A stretch of 64,000 bases of DNA from Fragilariopsis cylindrus CCMP1102 (GCA_900095095.1 FMBT01000291.1:1054001-1118000); one strand, 5' to 3'. Numbered from the stretch's first letter, positions 42,780 to 54,370 are shown. Numbers and translations: made by a program. Notes: generated by a model not told the origin, from the letters alone.

Positions 42780-43347
42780 GATGTATATAATTGTTTATGT
42801 TATTGTGGGTAATTTGTTATATAGGCAATAAGCGCTGCGATTGGAATTTATGAATACATTGTGTTGGAGGGGAATACTACCTTTCTCCAAGAAAAGTGAA
42901 GTGGTTGTAATGCCACAACAACATTTTCACCACCGGTATCTTTTTTGTCATCCCTCTCCCGACTGATCCATAACGTTTATGTGTTTTGCTTCTTGAGTCG
43001 TTTGGTTTGAGGTTTGAGTGAGTAAGCGGTATGTGAGTGGCGGATTGAGATTCAATCGCGGTGCGTTGCGTGTGACGTTCTCGTCATAAGATGGTAACAC
43101 GTTATCAGTCTATTCGAGTTAATCAAATCGTTCACGTCTAAGATAACGCACGTCTGGATGCCCATCACCCTTTCAATTCATCTTTTCTTGTTATATTTTA
43201 TATTAGTCGATCGACGATCGACACATTTAAACATAGCTCTCGACGACAACAACAACAAGAGTAGCTGCTCAATAGATCGCAAAGAACAGATTCGATTCGA
43301 TTCAATTTGAAACTAAGGTACGCGATGCCGGGATTTTTTCGACATTG
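42780..43347. other. Intergenic, divergent promoters
   Basis: About 570 bp between the FCP gene and the YchJ-like gene. No gene or recognised element seen. Confidence 0.45.
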
Positions 43348-44315
43348 ATGAGAACATGGATAATTCTATCTTTTTTTGGCGAGAAACTTTTTCTTGATGT
43401 TCATGGCTTTGCAATATCCCATCAACTTCCTGCTGCACTATTGTCGATGCCAGCAACAACATTGTCGCCGTCTTTATCTAGTACCGGTCTCTTTGCCGCT
43501 GGTGGGAAGAAGAAAAAGAAGAAGAAGAATCGAAGTGGAAATGGAAGCGGAAGTGGCACTACAAGTACAGTGTCATCGTTTGGGGGTGCAGCTATGGAAC
43601 TGTGTCCGTGTGGAGTAGGAGAAACATACTCGTCCTGTTGTGGTAAATTACACAAGGATATTAACACATTCAAATCAGCACCGGCAGAACAGGTAGTTCG
43701 GGCTAGATATTCAGCGTACGCTAAAAAGAATGCGGAATTTTTAATCAAATCCACGAATCCTAATCATAAAGATTTTGATAACGATCTAAAGCGATGGAAA
43801 CAAACTATCCAGTGAGTAATTTGAATTGATTGATTAATACTTTTATAAAATAAGTCGGCGTCGTAGTTGAATTGATATCATTCAAATAAAATATTAAATA
43901 CATAGACTCGACTCACCGAACCACAAACAAAAATCCAACCCCCGGATTACATTTTCATTTCTCATTCTTTTTCAGGACCAATATGTATGATAATTTCGAC
44001 ATGCCGAAGTGTATCATCGTTGAGGAAAAGTATAACGACGAAGAAAAATCAGATATAGAAAAAGTAGCGACAGTTCAATTCATTGCGGAAATGGTATTAC
44101 GAGAAACAGGTGAAACTACGTCATTTATGGAAACATCGACGTTTCAAAGATCTACAACTACCGGACCTTGGCTTTATCTATCTGGGAATATTGAAGCAGT
44201 ACCTAAAGGTGACGAAGATGATGATGTCGATGACGACAGTAAGTCAACCAATGAAAAAAATCTTGATAGCGACGATACTATGTCAATAGAAGAAAAAATT
44301 GCTAGTATGCTATAG
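43348..44315 (+). CDS. YchJ/UPF0225-like SEC-C motif protein
   Basis: Exons 43348-43811 and 43976-44315, 267 residues. A hydrophobic N-terminus and Ser-rich region look like an organelle signal, followed by a Lys run from AAG repeats. The SEC-C metal-binding motif reads CPCGVGETYSSCCG, followed by AEQVVRARYSAYAKKNAEFL, the standard start of the YchJ domain. The second exon supplies the NTF2-like remainder (TVQFIAEMV, FQRSTTTGPWLYLSGNI) and an acidic tail. SEC-C motifs bind zinc; the family's function is unsettled. The start at 43348 is the first ATG in frame. Confidence 0.82.
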
Positions 44316-44963
44316 ATAATATATGAGAATATATGATAAAATATGTGATAAGATATGATATATGATATATAATATATTATGATATATGATATATGATAAT
44401 ATAAATCGCATCATCCTAAAGATAACACTTTATCAAAACACTATGCACATGTAATACATATGATACAGGAGGCATATGAAGGCAATACATAGCTACATTG
44501 CAAGCTTTAAAAAATCAATCTCATTGGATTGTTTTCAACTTTGACTCTTGTGCAAAATTAATGCAATATATATATATATGTATATATATATATTGAAAAT
44601 ATATTTGTGCGTTTTATATATTTTGTTTGTATGCATTTTTCTATTCTTCTAAATACCATACTGTACTGAGCTCTATCGAATGATTAAATAGTCTTCAGTA
44701 CATAATTGTAGTTACGATTGTTGTGATCTACAAATCTTAGAATATGATTGTGTGATAAAAATCGCAATGTGTGAGTGGATCGAGGGCCAGACGTCCTACA
44801 AATTTGAGCTTCAAATGCCTCATGCCGGTAATAATGCCTTCAATCAAAATTCTGTCGCCATAGTCAAATAAGTACGAGCACAAAACACAAACCATTCCTT
44901 CATTCTGCCTCATTAGTACAGGCCGAATACGTATAGGAACGAGGAAAGAACGACAATAACACC
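44316..44963. other. Intergenic, TA-rich
   Basis: Contains imperfect ATATGATATAT repeats at 44321-44405 and a TATATA palindrome near 44568-44592. A minus-strand frame at 44737-45006 overlaps the next gene's start and is not supported. Confidence 0.5.
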
Positions 44964-45938
44964 ATGTCCGAAGTTGACGACAAAGATGGCGATCATCACG
45001 ATCCAAATGATAATAATAGCGACGATGATGATGACTATGACCCTACTGACGATGATACCTGCAGTGATAGTGATTTATCCGAAGCATTTAATGATAATGA
45101 CGATGATGATGATGATGATGATGACAGCGACGCCGCCGACGACGAGTCCATCGGGTGGAACAACGATAATATGGAAGATAAACAAGTGGATAGAGAACCA
45201 GGAACCAAGCAACAATTGATGGCAAAAAAAGGGCCTCGAATGTTAAAATTCTTCACCGTTTTCGTAGTATGCATTGCTGCATTATTTGGATACGTCTACA
45301 AAAATAATCCACTTTTATTTGGGCGACAAAGCGGTGTAGAATCTAAATCACATGACAGTTATACGGTGTTTGATCATTATGCATACCTTGATGATGAATT
45401 GTTTTCACTTTCCAATTCTATCGGAAAAGATCTATCCTCATACCGAAACCATTGTCTTCGAGTATTATCATTTACAAAATTCTTTCTACATGATTCAACC
45501 GTAAAGAAATTTCCTAATGCGATGGATGTGGCTGCAACAGCTATTGCCTACCATCGGGTCGGCCTTTGGACAGATAAGAATCTTAATTATCTTCAATCGA
45601 GCAAGGAACAGCTTGAAACAGCACTCGGAAGTAGTGTCCCTTCCGAAGAAATCAATATTATGAGAGAAATCATTCTACAGCAGCATAAGGTCACTGATTA
45701 TACTAACATTAACATGAGTCCAGAAGAAAATGATTTGATAAATGCAGTTCGTAAAGCTTCTTGGGCTGATACGACTATGGGACTTATTAGGTTTGATCTT
45801 CCCGCACCCTTGTTAGAAGCGGCCTATAACCAAGTCCAGGGGATGGATTTTCATAAAAAGATTTTCGAAATGACTAATACGTTGTCACCGAATATCATCA
45901 GTGGGATTATGAATTTAGTGCAAGTTTTGAAATGGTAA
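44964..45938 (+). CDS. Membrane-anchored HD-domain-like protein
   Basis: 324 residues. A strongly acidic N-terminus (Asp runs from GAT/GAC repeats) precedes one transmembrane helix at about residues 92-112 (FFTVFVVCIAALFGYVY). The C-terminal domain is helical with His and Asp placed as in HD phosphohydrolases: YRNHCLRVLSF, ATAIAYHRVGLWTD, ILQQHKVTDY, ASWADTTMG. The usual His-Asp doublet reads His-Arg here, so a catalytic metal site is uncertain. Function unknown; possibly a degenerate member of the superfamily. Confidence 0.6.
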   Translation: MSEVDDKDGDHHDPNDNNSDDDDDYDPTDDDTCSDSDLSEAFNDNDDDDDDDDDSDAADDESIGWNNDNMEDKQVDREPGTKQQLMAKKGPRMLKFFTVFVVCIAALFGYVYKNNPLLFGRQSGVESKSHDSYTVFDHYAYLDDELFSLSNSIGKDLSSYRNHCLRVLSFTKFFLHDSTVKKFPNAMDVAATAIAYHRVGLWTDKNLNYLQSSKEQLETALGSSVPSEEINIMREIILQQHKVTDYTNINMSPEENDLINAVRKASWADTTMGLIRFDLPAPLLEAAYNQVQGMDFHKKIFEMTNTLSPNIISGIMNLVQVLKW

Positions 45939-46593
45939 AATAGGCTCGGGAATATAATATCTCAACAAAAAGAAATGTGTAGGAATAAATAGATATATAT
46001 ATATATGTATGTAATAAAGATTATATCTAAAAAATTATTGATTTCGTCTTCCCTTGCTTCCATGCGATGCAACTTATCCGGTGCTCGATTATAATAGATT
46101 CGTGTATGGAGTAGGGGCATACTCCAGATCTAGACGGGTACTGATCGTATCACTCGATCACAAACAGATAAAGCATTGGGGTAATTATTTTGTATAATGT
46201 GTAACATTGCGTACAGGAACTTTATAATTACAAATTGCAGTTGTGAAAATTATCAAAAAAATGTGACAACTATATATATACAAGAACAACAGGAGCTAGA
46301 GTAAGATATGATGTAGTACAGATATATAAAAGACAAGGAAAGATATTACGTGGGATTGTATTTATTTTGTGGGATTGCATCACACGAAGCGCGCCATAAT
46401 AAGTTCGAAAGTGTTCTCTCGGCGAACTATTCTTTGCTAACTAACCGACGTTACCGGTAGCTGTTCTCGCACCAGAATTCTACACGACACGATATGTAAC
46501 TGAATGAATGAATCGGATCATCACGATCTTTTCATAATCTCAAATCTCACCGAACGAAAAAGTAAATTAAAGTAACAACATACTAAAATCACG
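45939..46593. other. Intergenic
   Basis: About 650 bp, AT-rich, with ATATAT runs. No gene seen. Confidence 0.45.
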
Positions 46594-47419
46594 ATGGCAA
46601 AGGTACGTACTATTTTAGCCCAGAAAAATATTGTGAAGAAGCCTAAGCATGTTTTCGGTTATTGTCCGATCGAAACGACGCTCACTGTTCTTTTTTTCTT
46701 ATTTAATGTGTTTGTACTTGTATCATGATGATGTTGCGAAGATATTATTTTTAATTACCTCAGCTTCTTCTTTTGGAAAGTCGAATGAATTCTCTTCTGG
46801 TTTATGGTTGGAGGAACTAGCTGCGCCATACTTCATTTTCAAAAAGGCTGGATGTGAGATTACATTCGCCAGTCCAGCGGGTGGACCAATTCCAATCGAC
46901 GCGAATTCGTTGCGAGGACCCATGTTAACTGATGAGTCGAAAGAATTTCTTTACGATGCCGATGCTATGGACATGTTCAGTCATACTAAAAAGTTAGAAA
47001 ACGTAACATCGGTTGACTACGATGCTCTCTATATTCCAGGTGGACATGGATGCTGCAACGACTTTGTTGGGAATGACTCAGTCAAAAAGGCCATTGAAAG
47101 TATGTACTCAGCCTCTAAAACTGTCGCTATTGTTTGTCATGGTCCAATTGCACTCGTGGAATGTTTTAAGGCTGACGGTACAACACCTTTAGTACAAGGT
47201 TTAACCGTAACTGGATTTAGTGATTCTGAAGAAGCAGCAGTTGGACACACTGATCATGTGCCATATCTAATTGAGACAAAATTTAAGGAGCAGGGTGCTA
47301 CCTATGAAAAAGCCGATGATTGGTCATCTCATGTTTGTGTCGATGGTAATTTAGTTACCGGGCAGAATCCTCAGAGTTCAAAGGCGGCAGCACAAAGGGT
47401 GCTAGAATTGCTGGCTTAA
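46594..47419 (+). CDS. DJ-1/PfpI (Hsp31-type) protein
   Basis: A 9-bp first exon, 46594-46602, encodes Met-Ala-Lys and splices by GTACGT to 46742-47419, giving 228 residues. The join is supported because the second exon opens ILFLITSASS, the first beta strand expected right after the start. Family marks are the Glu in SGLWLEELAAPYFIF, the YIPGGHG segment, and the nucleophile elbow AIVCHGPIAL with its reactive Cys. These fit the Hsp31 subgroup of DJ-1/PfpI proteins, which act on methylglyoxal or as chaperones in stress. C-terminal DWSSHVCVDGNLVTGQNPQSS is also typical. Confidence 0.88.
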
Positions 47420-48221
47420 TTTTCTGTTTGTCCGTTTCGTGTGTTTCAATAAACGGACGAACACATATTATAATCAGAACGCGGTGTTGACAGCACCTAT
47501 TATAGAATAAGAACAAGAATAAAGATAATAATGATAGTATTTTGATGTGCATCATTACATGAAGTGCAATTGTTTTCTTTCTTCTTTTCTGAGTTACATA
47601 ATACAATACATTGTCAAATCGAATATATCAATACGGCCTAAAGAAAATTCAACGGCGCTTACAAGTCATAAACTAAACCATTATTATTTAATTGCATTAT
47701 TCCGAGGGCATTGTGAACCACAATTGTACTAAGAGTAGGGCAGAAAACATTCATTATATGATAGGTGGTACATTTACTTGTAGGATAACAGGATAGGAGT
47801 GGTTGGCTTTGTGCGCGTTGAACTGACAAATCTCATTGGGGCTGCCAGTTATCAGCACCAAAGAAGATTCCCTATGATATCATACTATACACTACAGTAT
47901 CTCAAACAACTAGGAAGATGTTTATTTGGGTCTGTTACCTCTATTGATTCTATTGATTCAATTGGGAGGGGGTCAAAGAAAATAAGGGTTTAAGGTCAAT
48001 TTTTATACGGCGGGGGGGGGGGGGGATGCGAGGTTTCCGCTGATTTTCGATTTTGTTTTTCCAAATCCAGATCTACAGAAAGATTGAATGTGAAATTTTA
48101 AACATTTAGCAAAATGGGGCCATTTACTTGACTCGCTTTTGAACCTTGAGAATAATAATATTCAAAGCAAAGTAGGAGTTATGTTCTACTTCCGATCGTC
48201 GCCTGAATTTCAACAAAGAAG
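47420..48221. other. Intergenic with a G run
   Basis: About 800 bp with no gene. A run of 14 G lies at 48012-48025, just upstream of the adenylyltransferase gene. A GATTCTATTGATTC repeat is near 47945-47960. Confidence 0.5.
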
Positions 48222-49082
48222 ATGACGAAATCGCCACTGGATGATCTCAAGGCTTTTTGGCTCGCTGTATATGTTGGCTTGGCATATGCCGCCGTAACTC
48301 TTGTGGTTCTTGTCTATCAAATTTGTTGGCCTAAAATTATCACATATCCTTGGAAAGAAGAAGAAAAACAAATAAACCGGACAGTTATCTTTGCCGCATC
48401 ATATAATCCTCCACATCACGGTCATGTTCGGATATTGGAATATCTTTCCAAGCGATATACCAAGGTGATCGCAGTCGTAGGCTTCAATCCCAATAAAGAC
48501 TACTTGGTCTCACCCGAACAACGAGCCGATCTTTTAAGAGACATGTTGAAATCAACCTCAGCAACAAATAATGTAGAAGTTGATGGTGAGTCGATTCTTT
48601 ATTATAAGACCAATTTCTTAGCCTCGGATTGAATCGTCGTAATAGTTTTATGATCATTCAGAGCAATCTATATAATATCTCCTCAATCTTATCTTGTACG
48701 ACTCATCACTTATCATCACATTGTTCTTATCTCGATAGTCGTTGAAGGGTATATTTGGCGTTATGCGAAACGGGTGGATGCAACTCTCTTCATACGTGGT
48801 ATTCGTAGCTGGGAAAAAGATGGAAAGGACGAAAGGTCGCTACAAATTCTTAACACATGGGGGCCGTTGGTATTGGGTCCCGTCTTTCCTGTTAAAACTA
48901 TATATCTTATTGGGGATCCAAAATATAATCATGTTTCTTCGACATTAATTCGAGATATTTGTAATACAAGTAGTAGTGATAATAATTCCGATGACGACAA
49001 GAACAAAGAGGAGTCACTATCGAAGCTAGTTCCGACTCATGTAGCAGGGAAAGTCGCAAAACTATACCGAATAAAAAAGTGA
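48222..49082 (+). CDS. Phosphopantetheine adenylyltransferase-like protein with N-terminal membrane span
   Basis: Exons 48222-48585 and 48739-49082, in phase, 235 residues. Residues about 10-35 are a transmembrane helix. The nucleotidyltransferase motif reads AASYNPPHHGH, corresponding to the T/H-x-G-H ATP site. It is followed by VIAVVGFNPNKDYLVSPEQRADLL and VEVDVVEGYIWRYAKRVDATLFIRGIRSWEKD, matching bacterial CoaD, and the C-terminal SSTLIRDI. CoaD transfers AMP from ATP to phosphopantetheine in coenzyme A synthesis. The membrane anchor is not found in bacterial CoaD. NMNAT is a less likely alternative, since the x-RG-IR motif and order favour CoaD. The end is 94 bp from the convergent METTL17 gene. 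Confidence 0.8.
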
Positions 49083-49176
49083 ACCCTTCCTGATAGTATT
49101 GTATATAGGTAAGCAAGTATAATAGGATACTAAAACATTATTAAATAGGACTACTACTTGTATTAGTGCACCTAAT

Positions 49177-51381
49177 CTACTTTTTGGGAGATGAAAATAA
49201 TTTATCATAGTAGTCTGGCCAAAATCCTCCCCAACGCGACTTTCGAGCTGCACCGTAGATACCAGGTGCAACACTGTTAGATGCTGCTTTCGTAACTCTG
49301 CTGCGAATTATTCTTCCAGGTGCAGCGCAATAATCTATGTAGACATGTCCTTTTTTCTTTATGGGAGCTCGAACTATTCTACCCATCGATTGTCGCTTGT
49401 TTTCGCTACGTAATAACTCAAGTCCAAGATTATCACTGTCCGATTCAATGTAGCGCGATCTCAGCTCTCTAGCCTTTTCGTACGTATCATTCGCCAGATC
49501 GTCATCCTGTTGTGATGCTGCGTCAAAAGCTGCAGCTAACAAATCTGTCACATTATCATGACGAAACGGATCATCTTTCATTGAGGGGTCGTCACGACGG
49601 AATCTCTGTTTTTGTGCAACAATATATGAAAACTTTTCCCCCTTCTTTCTACTGTCGCCAGAGACTGAATGAACAAAGCTGCAAAAGGATGAGTTGAAGG
49701 CGTCTGTTTCAGACATAAGACCATTGTTAGAGAATACTTCAACGTAATCCTGGTCAGATTCTTCCTCATCGTTGTGATCGTTTTCCAGTCCGCCATTCGT
49801 TCCCAGTTCTTCTTGTATTTGAGGTAGATCATGTCCCAGTTTACCGATAGGCTTTTTTCGTAGGAAAAAGTTTTTTTTATGACGTTCCATGGGACATGCA
49901 CCGTTGTGTGTACATGGAGCAATAATATGACAGCGTTCTTCCCACTCAAAATCGGGATCATCCGGTGGGCAGCAATCTAACAACATGTTCCGCACTGCAC
50001 GAACTGAATTAAATCCATCTGGAGTACCAGGTTCGATCATGACAAAAACGCCATCAGGTTTGAGTTTTTCAAATGACATCGCCGCCGCAGCCAAACATGA
50101 CATAACATCAGGAAGATCCGAGGCAGTATAACAAAAAAGCGCTAAATCAAATGTTCCCGGTGAAGACGAATCATCACCCTCATTAGAATCTGACGATGAT
50201 AGGCTGTTGCTAAACGTTACTCGAGGAGGAGGAGGAGGTGTTGGGGTTGTTTCATTATTTATTACATCTTTACTTGTATCAGTTTTTGTTACAACCCGAT
50301 GATGGTAACCTTTTGTCATATATTCTATAAGATTCTTGGAACATTCTCGCATGGTTTTGGAGGGATCGATACCATGCACCCATTCAACGCTCGATGATGA
50401 TGATGAATTATTGTCACAAACATTGTCACTGCTTCCGAAAAGGTCAATCGCAGCAGCTGACGCTGACCCACAGCCTATCCCAAAGTCTAGTATTCGTTTA
50501 GGTTTCCAGGAATTTTCCTTACCTCCCAATAGGCTTTGACATTCTGTAAGCACTCGCTTCGTAATGGCATAGTTTGGTTCAAGTCGATGAGCTAGAGATC
50601 CAAGCGTCTCATCGTATCCATAATACACGGGTTGGAACGAGGAATTGCCCTTATTGTTTATATCATCTCTACTGTTTCTTTTATTGTTTCTAGCATTATC
50701 ACTTGTGGAAGTTTCAGTATCAGCTGGGGCAGTGTTATATGGCTCTTTGTAATTTCTTTTACCATTAACCATAATTCGTCGTTCCAGTTCCCGACGCTCT
50801 GCTAGATTAGATTGCATCGCCATAATCTTACGATGGGCTCGTTTGAGCTGTTTGGACGTCCGATCACCTTCATCAAGAATTTTATACATTGCATTCCTCA
50901 GATACTCTGGTGGATCCCTACGTGGATCAGTTGCACGCCATGCTGCCCTAGCTGGTGCTTCCAGTAGAGCTTTCCATGGTTGAAAGGATGACGCCTCGTG
51001 ATGGTGGTTGTCGTCGTCGTCGTCGTCGTCGTCCTCATCATCGTCGCCGTCATGTATATCGTCATCATCGTTTATTATATAGTCATCTTCATTCATATCG
51101 TCAAAAAAGTCACCGCCAATGTGGTCATCCGTAACGTTGTTAAAAAAAGCACTGCCCTCCTTTTTTTCATTGACGATAGTACTAAATGAATTACCCTCCT
51201 TTTTTCTATTGACGATAATACTGAATGAATTCTTCTTTTTTATCCGTTCATATTCATCACGTCGACGATATTGGTGAAAGGAATTGCGTCGATCGATATA
51301 TATACTGCGTTGGAATGTTCGACATGTTCCTGTCGATATACTTTTCCAACTGCTAGGACCGACCAATCTTCTAAACGTCAT
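49177..51381 (-). CDS. METTL17: METTL17/Rsm22-like mitochondrial ribosome assembly protein
   Basis: 734 residues from MTFRRLVGPSS, an Arg/Ser-rich presequence fitting mitochondrial import. The frame is open 24 codons further, but that stretch is a GTGATGTGAT repeat in the leader. An acidic insert (Asp/His run) precedes the conserved part. LAHRLEPNYAITKRVL leads into a SAM-binding-type motif ILDFGIGCGSASAA, then EWVHGIDPSKTM and FDLALFCYTASDLPD. Iron-sulfur ligands follow in CHIIAPCTHNGACPM. The C-terminus ends with SFVHSVSG and YIVAQKQRF. Family members bind the mitochondrial small subunit and carry a 4Fe-4S cluster needed for translation. Assignment is strong; methyltransferase activity is doubtful in the family. 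Confidence 0.88.
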   Translation of the reverse strand: MTFRRLVGPSSWKSISTGTCRTFQRSIYIDRRNSFHQYRRRDEYERIKKKNSFSIIVNRKKEGNSFSTIVNEKKEGSAFFNNVTDDHIGGDFFDDMNEDDYIINDDDDIHDGDDDEDDDDDDDDNHHHEASSFQPWKALLEAPARAAWRATDPRRDPPEYLRNAMYKILDEGDRTSKQLKRAHRKIMAMQSNLAERRELERRIMVNGKRNYKEPYNTAPADTETSTSDNARNNKRNSRDDINNKGNSSFQPVYYGYDETLGSLAHRLEPNYAITKRVLTECQSLLGGKENSWKPKRILDFGIGCGSASAAAIDLFGSSDNVCDNNSSSSSSVEWVHGIDPSKTMRECSKNLIEYMTKGYHHRVVTKTDTSKDVINNETTPTPPPPPRVTFSNSLSSSDSNEGDDSSSPGTFDLALFCYTASDLPDVMSCLAAAAMSFEKLKPDGVFVMIEPGTPDGFNSVRAVRNMLLDCCPPDDPDFEWEERCHIIAPCTHNGACPMERHKKNFFLRKKPIGKLGHDLPQIQEELGTNGGLENDHNDEEESDQDYVEVFSNNGLMSETDAFNSSFCSFVHSVSGDSRKKGEKFSYIVAQKQRFRRDDPSMKDDPFRHDNVTDLLAAAFDAASQQDDDLANDTYEKARELRSRYIESDSDNLGLELLRSENKRQSMGRIVRAPIKKKGHVYIDYCAAPGRIIRSRVTKAASNSVAPGIYGAARKSRWGGFWPDYYDKLFSSPKK

Positions 51382-52095
51382 GTTCAATGTTAATGTGTGA
51401 TGTGATGTGATGTGTGTGATGTGATGTGATGTGATGTGATTCGATTGATTCATGTGAATTTCTAATTTTCAACAATTAAAATTTACGCCTGAAAATAACG
51501 TGTGGTTACTGCTATTCAGATAGTACTGGAATAGTTTTAGCCCACCTGGCGCAGTCTTATTATAGAATATATACTATATATATTAGGAATGTATATACAA
51601 TGTAATAGTAGTCATTAACACAGTAGTAGTAATAGTAACATAAGCATCTAATCTAACCTTCCGGAAACGCCAACTGTGTACAAAACCACTTGGTATATAC
51701 AGTCTAGTTTTCTGTGTAAAAGTAAGGTATTGTTAGGTATCTAGATCAGATGATAACGATTTTATCGTACTAAAGATGTAAGACTAGTGTGTGCATAACA
51801 TTTTTCTCTATCATACATTCATTATATTGTGTTTTCTGTTTGTGTCGTCATACACCAGGAACAGAAATACCTGGATGATTTTCTATCAAGATAAAAATGT
51901 AGAATAGGGCCAAAGTATACAAAAATATTTGGAGTCTAAATAACATTGATTTTGTTATGGTTCATAGGACATCTAGTAGCTAGCTAATAAATATTGTTGT
52001 CGTTGTTGTTGTGGACTGTCGGTGGGCATCCTTCTATCTGATAAAATAAATTGTAGCTCCTCCCGTCTTGCTGTTTTCATCCATCGTATGATCAT
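51382..52095. other. Intergenic
   Basis: A TGTGATGTGATG repeat at about 51390-51440 lies in the METTL17 leader. The remainder is AT-rich with no gene seen. Confidence 0.5.
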
Positions 52096-53133
52096 CTAAC
52101 CACCACCAAAGATTTGGCAGAGGTATAACACTCCGTTTTCCGCCCTCGCCGTGCCCATTCCCATTTTAAAAAATCGTTTATCGTTAATATTATTCCTTTC
52201 CGCAAGAGCTGCCATCATAAACCTATGTATTTCAGGGACACTTTTCCCTCGTCCGATATTCATTCCTGTCCGTTGAAATGATAGATCAACATCAGTATGA
52301 ATACTAAGTCGATTTTGAAGATCGGTCGGAGTATCAATTTGAAAAAGTTTTCGTTCTTCTGCCATCAATTGTGCTTGTTCTCTAGCAATCTGATCCATAT
52401 GTCGTTCTCTTCGTAATGGTGGTATATTTCGTTTCAATCTTTCTTTATTTACCATTATATGATTGCTTGCATACTTCCCAAGTGCTTGTGGTAACTTTCT
52501 GCAATTTAATAAGATTTTCTTTAACAACTTTTTATCATCTGCCTCGTTATATATATCATATGCCGGTCTTCGAACAACGATCGGTACGTCCTTCTCATGA
52601 TTCTCTAAGTCACTCTGTATCCAATTAAGAACAACAACCTCATTGGTTAATATAGCTGTATCGATTGTCTTTATACTTTCAGATGGTACATCACCTGTTC
52701 GGGTATCAAAATATACCCCCTTCGACTTAGTAGCATGACGTTTTCGGGATTTTTTGCGTTTCGTCCTACCACCCACGCCAAATAGTCGTGAGAAAAAGTT
52801 ACCCTTAGCAGGAGCATTTTTATTCTTGGGACTGCTGGAGGTTTCGGTATCGGTGGTGGGAACGACCTTGGCGATATCAGGAACCATTATGGTAGGTAGT
52901 ACGGTTGTTGTGATTTCCTCCTTGTTCATATCATTTGTATCATTATTATTATTACTGTCTCTGTCACTGTCACTGTTGACTTTATCGTTTAGTTCATTAG
53001 GAAATTCTATTTTCGTTTCCTCTGTACAACTAGCATCCTGATCTGTATTAAATTCTTCTATTATTTCATCGTTCTGGAGAAACAAATTTCGTTTGCTCTT
53101 TGTTTGGAACGCTGGTGCCACAAGCGCTGTCAT
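52096..53133 (-). CDS. CAP (SCP/PR-1, YkwD-like) domain protein
   Basis: 345 residues. The N-terminal 150 residues are acidic and low-complexity with a KRKKSRKRH patch. The C-terminal domain shows the CAP arrangement: NHIMVNKERLKRNIPPLRRERHMDQIAREQAQLMA, then NIGRGKSVPEIHRFMMAALAE, and FFKMGMGTARAENGVLYLCQIFGG. These fit bacterial-type CAP proteins with the His/Glu cavity, usually secreted. No clear signal peptide is present, so a first exon may be missing, or the protein is intracellular. A short Ala/Pro-rich start (MTALVAPAFQT) could be part of a split targeting signal. Confidence 0.72.
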   Translation of the reverse strand: MTALVAPAFQTKSKRNLFLQNDEIIEEFNTDQDASCTEETKIEFPNELNDKVNSDSDRDSNNNNDTNDMNKEEITTTVLPTIMVPDIAKVVPTTDTETSSSPKNKNAPAKGNFFSRLFGVGGRTKRKKSRKRHATKSKGVYFDTRTGDVPSESIKTIDTAILTNEVVVLNWIQSDLENHEKDVPIVVRRPAYDIYNEADDKKLLKKILLNCRKLPQALGKYASNHIMVNKERLKRNIPPLRRERHMDQIAREQAQLMAEERKLFQIDTPTDLQNRLSIHTDVDLSFQRTGMNIGRGKSVPEIHRFMMAALAERNNINDKRFFKMGMGTARAENGVLYLCQIFGGG

Positions 53134-54097
53134 TGTTTTTGTTTTCGTTGCTGTTTTTTTCCGCTTTTTACAAGTAAGTATTGTCCAACAGTAGCGTTAT
53201 AGTGCACGAAGGTGTGATGTCGTGATATGATGCGATGTGATGGCGGTCTATCTTGTTGTATTATATTCTAGCACGAGGAATAGAAAACAAAAATTAAAAT
53301 AGGGTAGAAAATTATGTGTCAATCCCAAATCATCGGCATTCAATGAAAGCACGAGGAGCCTATTAGTATTACAATTGTAGGATACATGGTACAGTAAATA
53401 ATGATGGTATGTTGATGGCGAGAAAATTTGGTTAATTTGAAATTTTTTTACTCTTGTTTTTTTTTTGGCGGTGTATTTACTGCTACATACGATTGAATTA
53501 TTTTTTACGGGATTCCTTTAGTAGATAAAACGATTATTGTGTTCCACGCAGAACAAAATTCTTCGTTTGGAACGATTTCGTTAAGTAAAATATTTCTCCT
53601 CCTCAAATTTACTTTTTTTATAACAAACAGAAATCTAGTACTGTAGATTTCTTTCCTCGTGAGCATTGATTGGCATAGTATGAGATATAAAGTATAAAAT
53701 ATATACAAAAATTGCTATAGACTTCAATAGTTAAAGGTAAAGGCACCTAAATTTTTTCACTTCCATTCCTTCAAATTTTCTAACTCTAAGGAATATTATT
53801 AGATACGGCAATAATATTGGAGTAATCCTCATAGGAAAACTTGAGATGGTTCTCTTCGGTGCATGATTGCGTACTTAGCTTGCCTTACAAAAAGTAAACA
53901 TTTGAATTTTTCGTACGATAAACGTTCAAACACACTACTGTTGACAATAATGGTAATGGGATTGACTCCTTCTAATAAACCAATAATAATAATAAAGATA
54001 AGCATATATATATTACGGTAGGCTGTAAAAGTATAAAAATTCAGGGAATCATCCAAGGATAATGTGGGGGATAATAGTTCAATTCCATCCACATGTT

Positions 54098-54136
<39 letters not shown>

Positions 54137-54370
54137 AGTGAGTATGCAACCATGCCTCTCACTATGCTGTAGGAAAAAAAAAAACATATTATGAATCATC
54201 TTGCTACAGGTGTTATAATTACTATATACTGCTTGCTTAAATAGAATTCGACAGTATAAATTTTTAATATTATAGTATAATATACAGAATTTTAACAATA
54301 GTAGGACCCTGTCCCCTATCATACCCTTATTTATATGAACAACAAAATATCAAATACGTTTCTACTATAC
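53134..54370. other. Intergenic with GT microsatellite
   Basis: About 1.2 kb without a gene. GT repeat at about 54101-54132. Frames at 53505-53708 and 53829-54149 cross AT-rich or repeat sequence and are not supported. Confidence 0.5.

Noticed and set aside
44737-45006. 89-codon minus-strand frame over the start of the HD-like gene
   Set aside because: Overlaps a better supported gene and its promoter, with no recognisable product.
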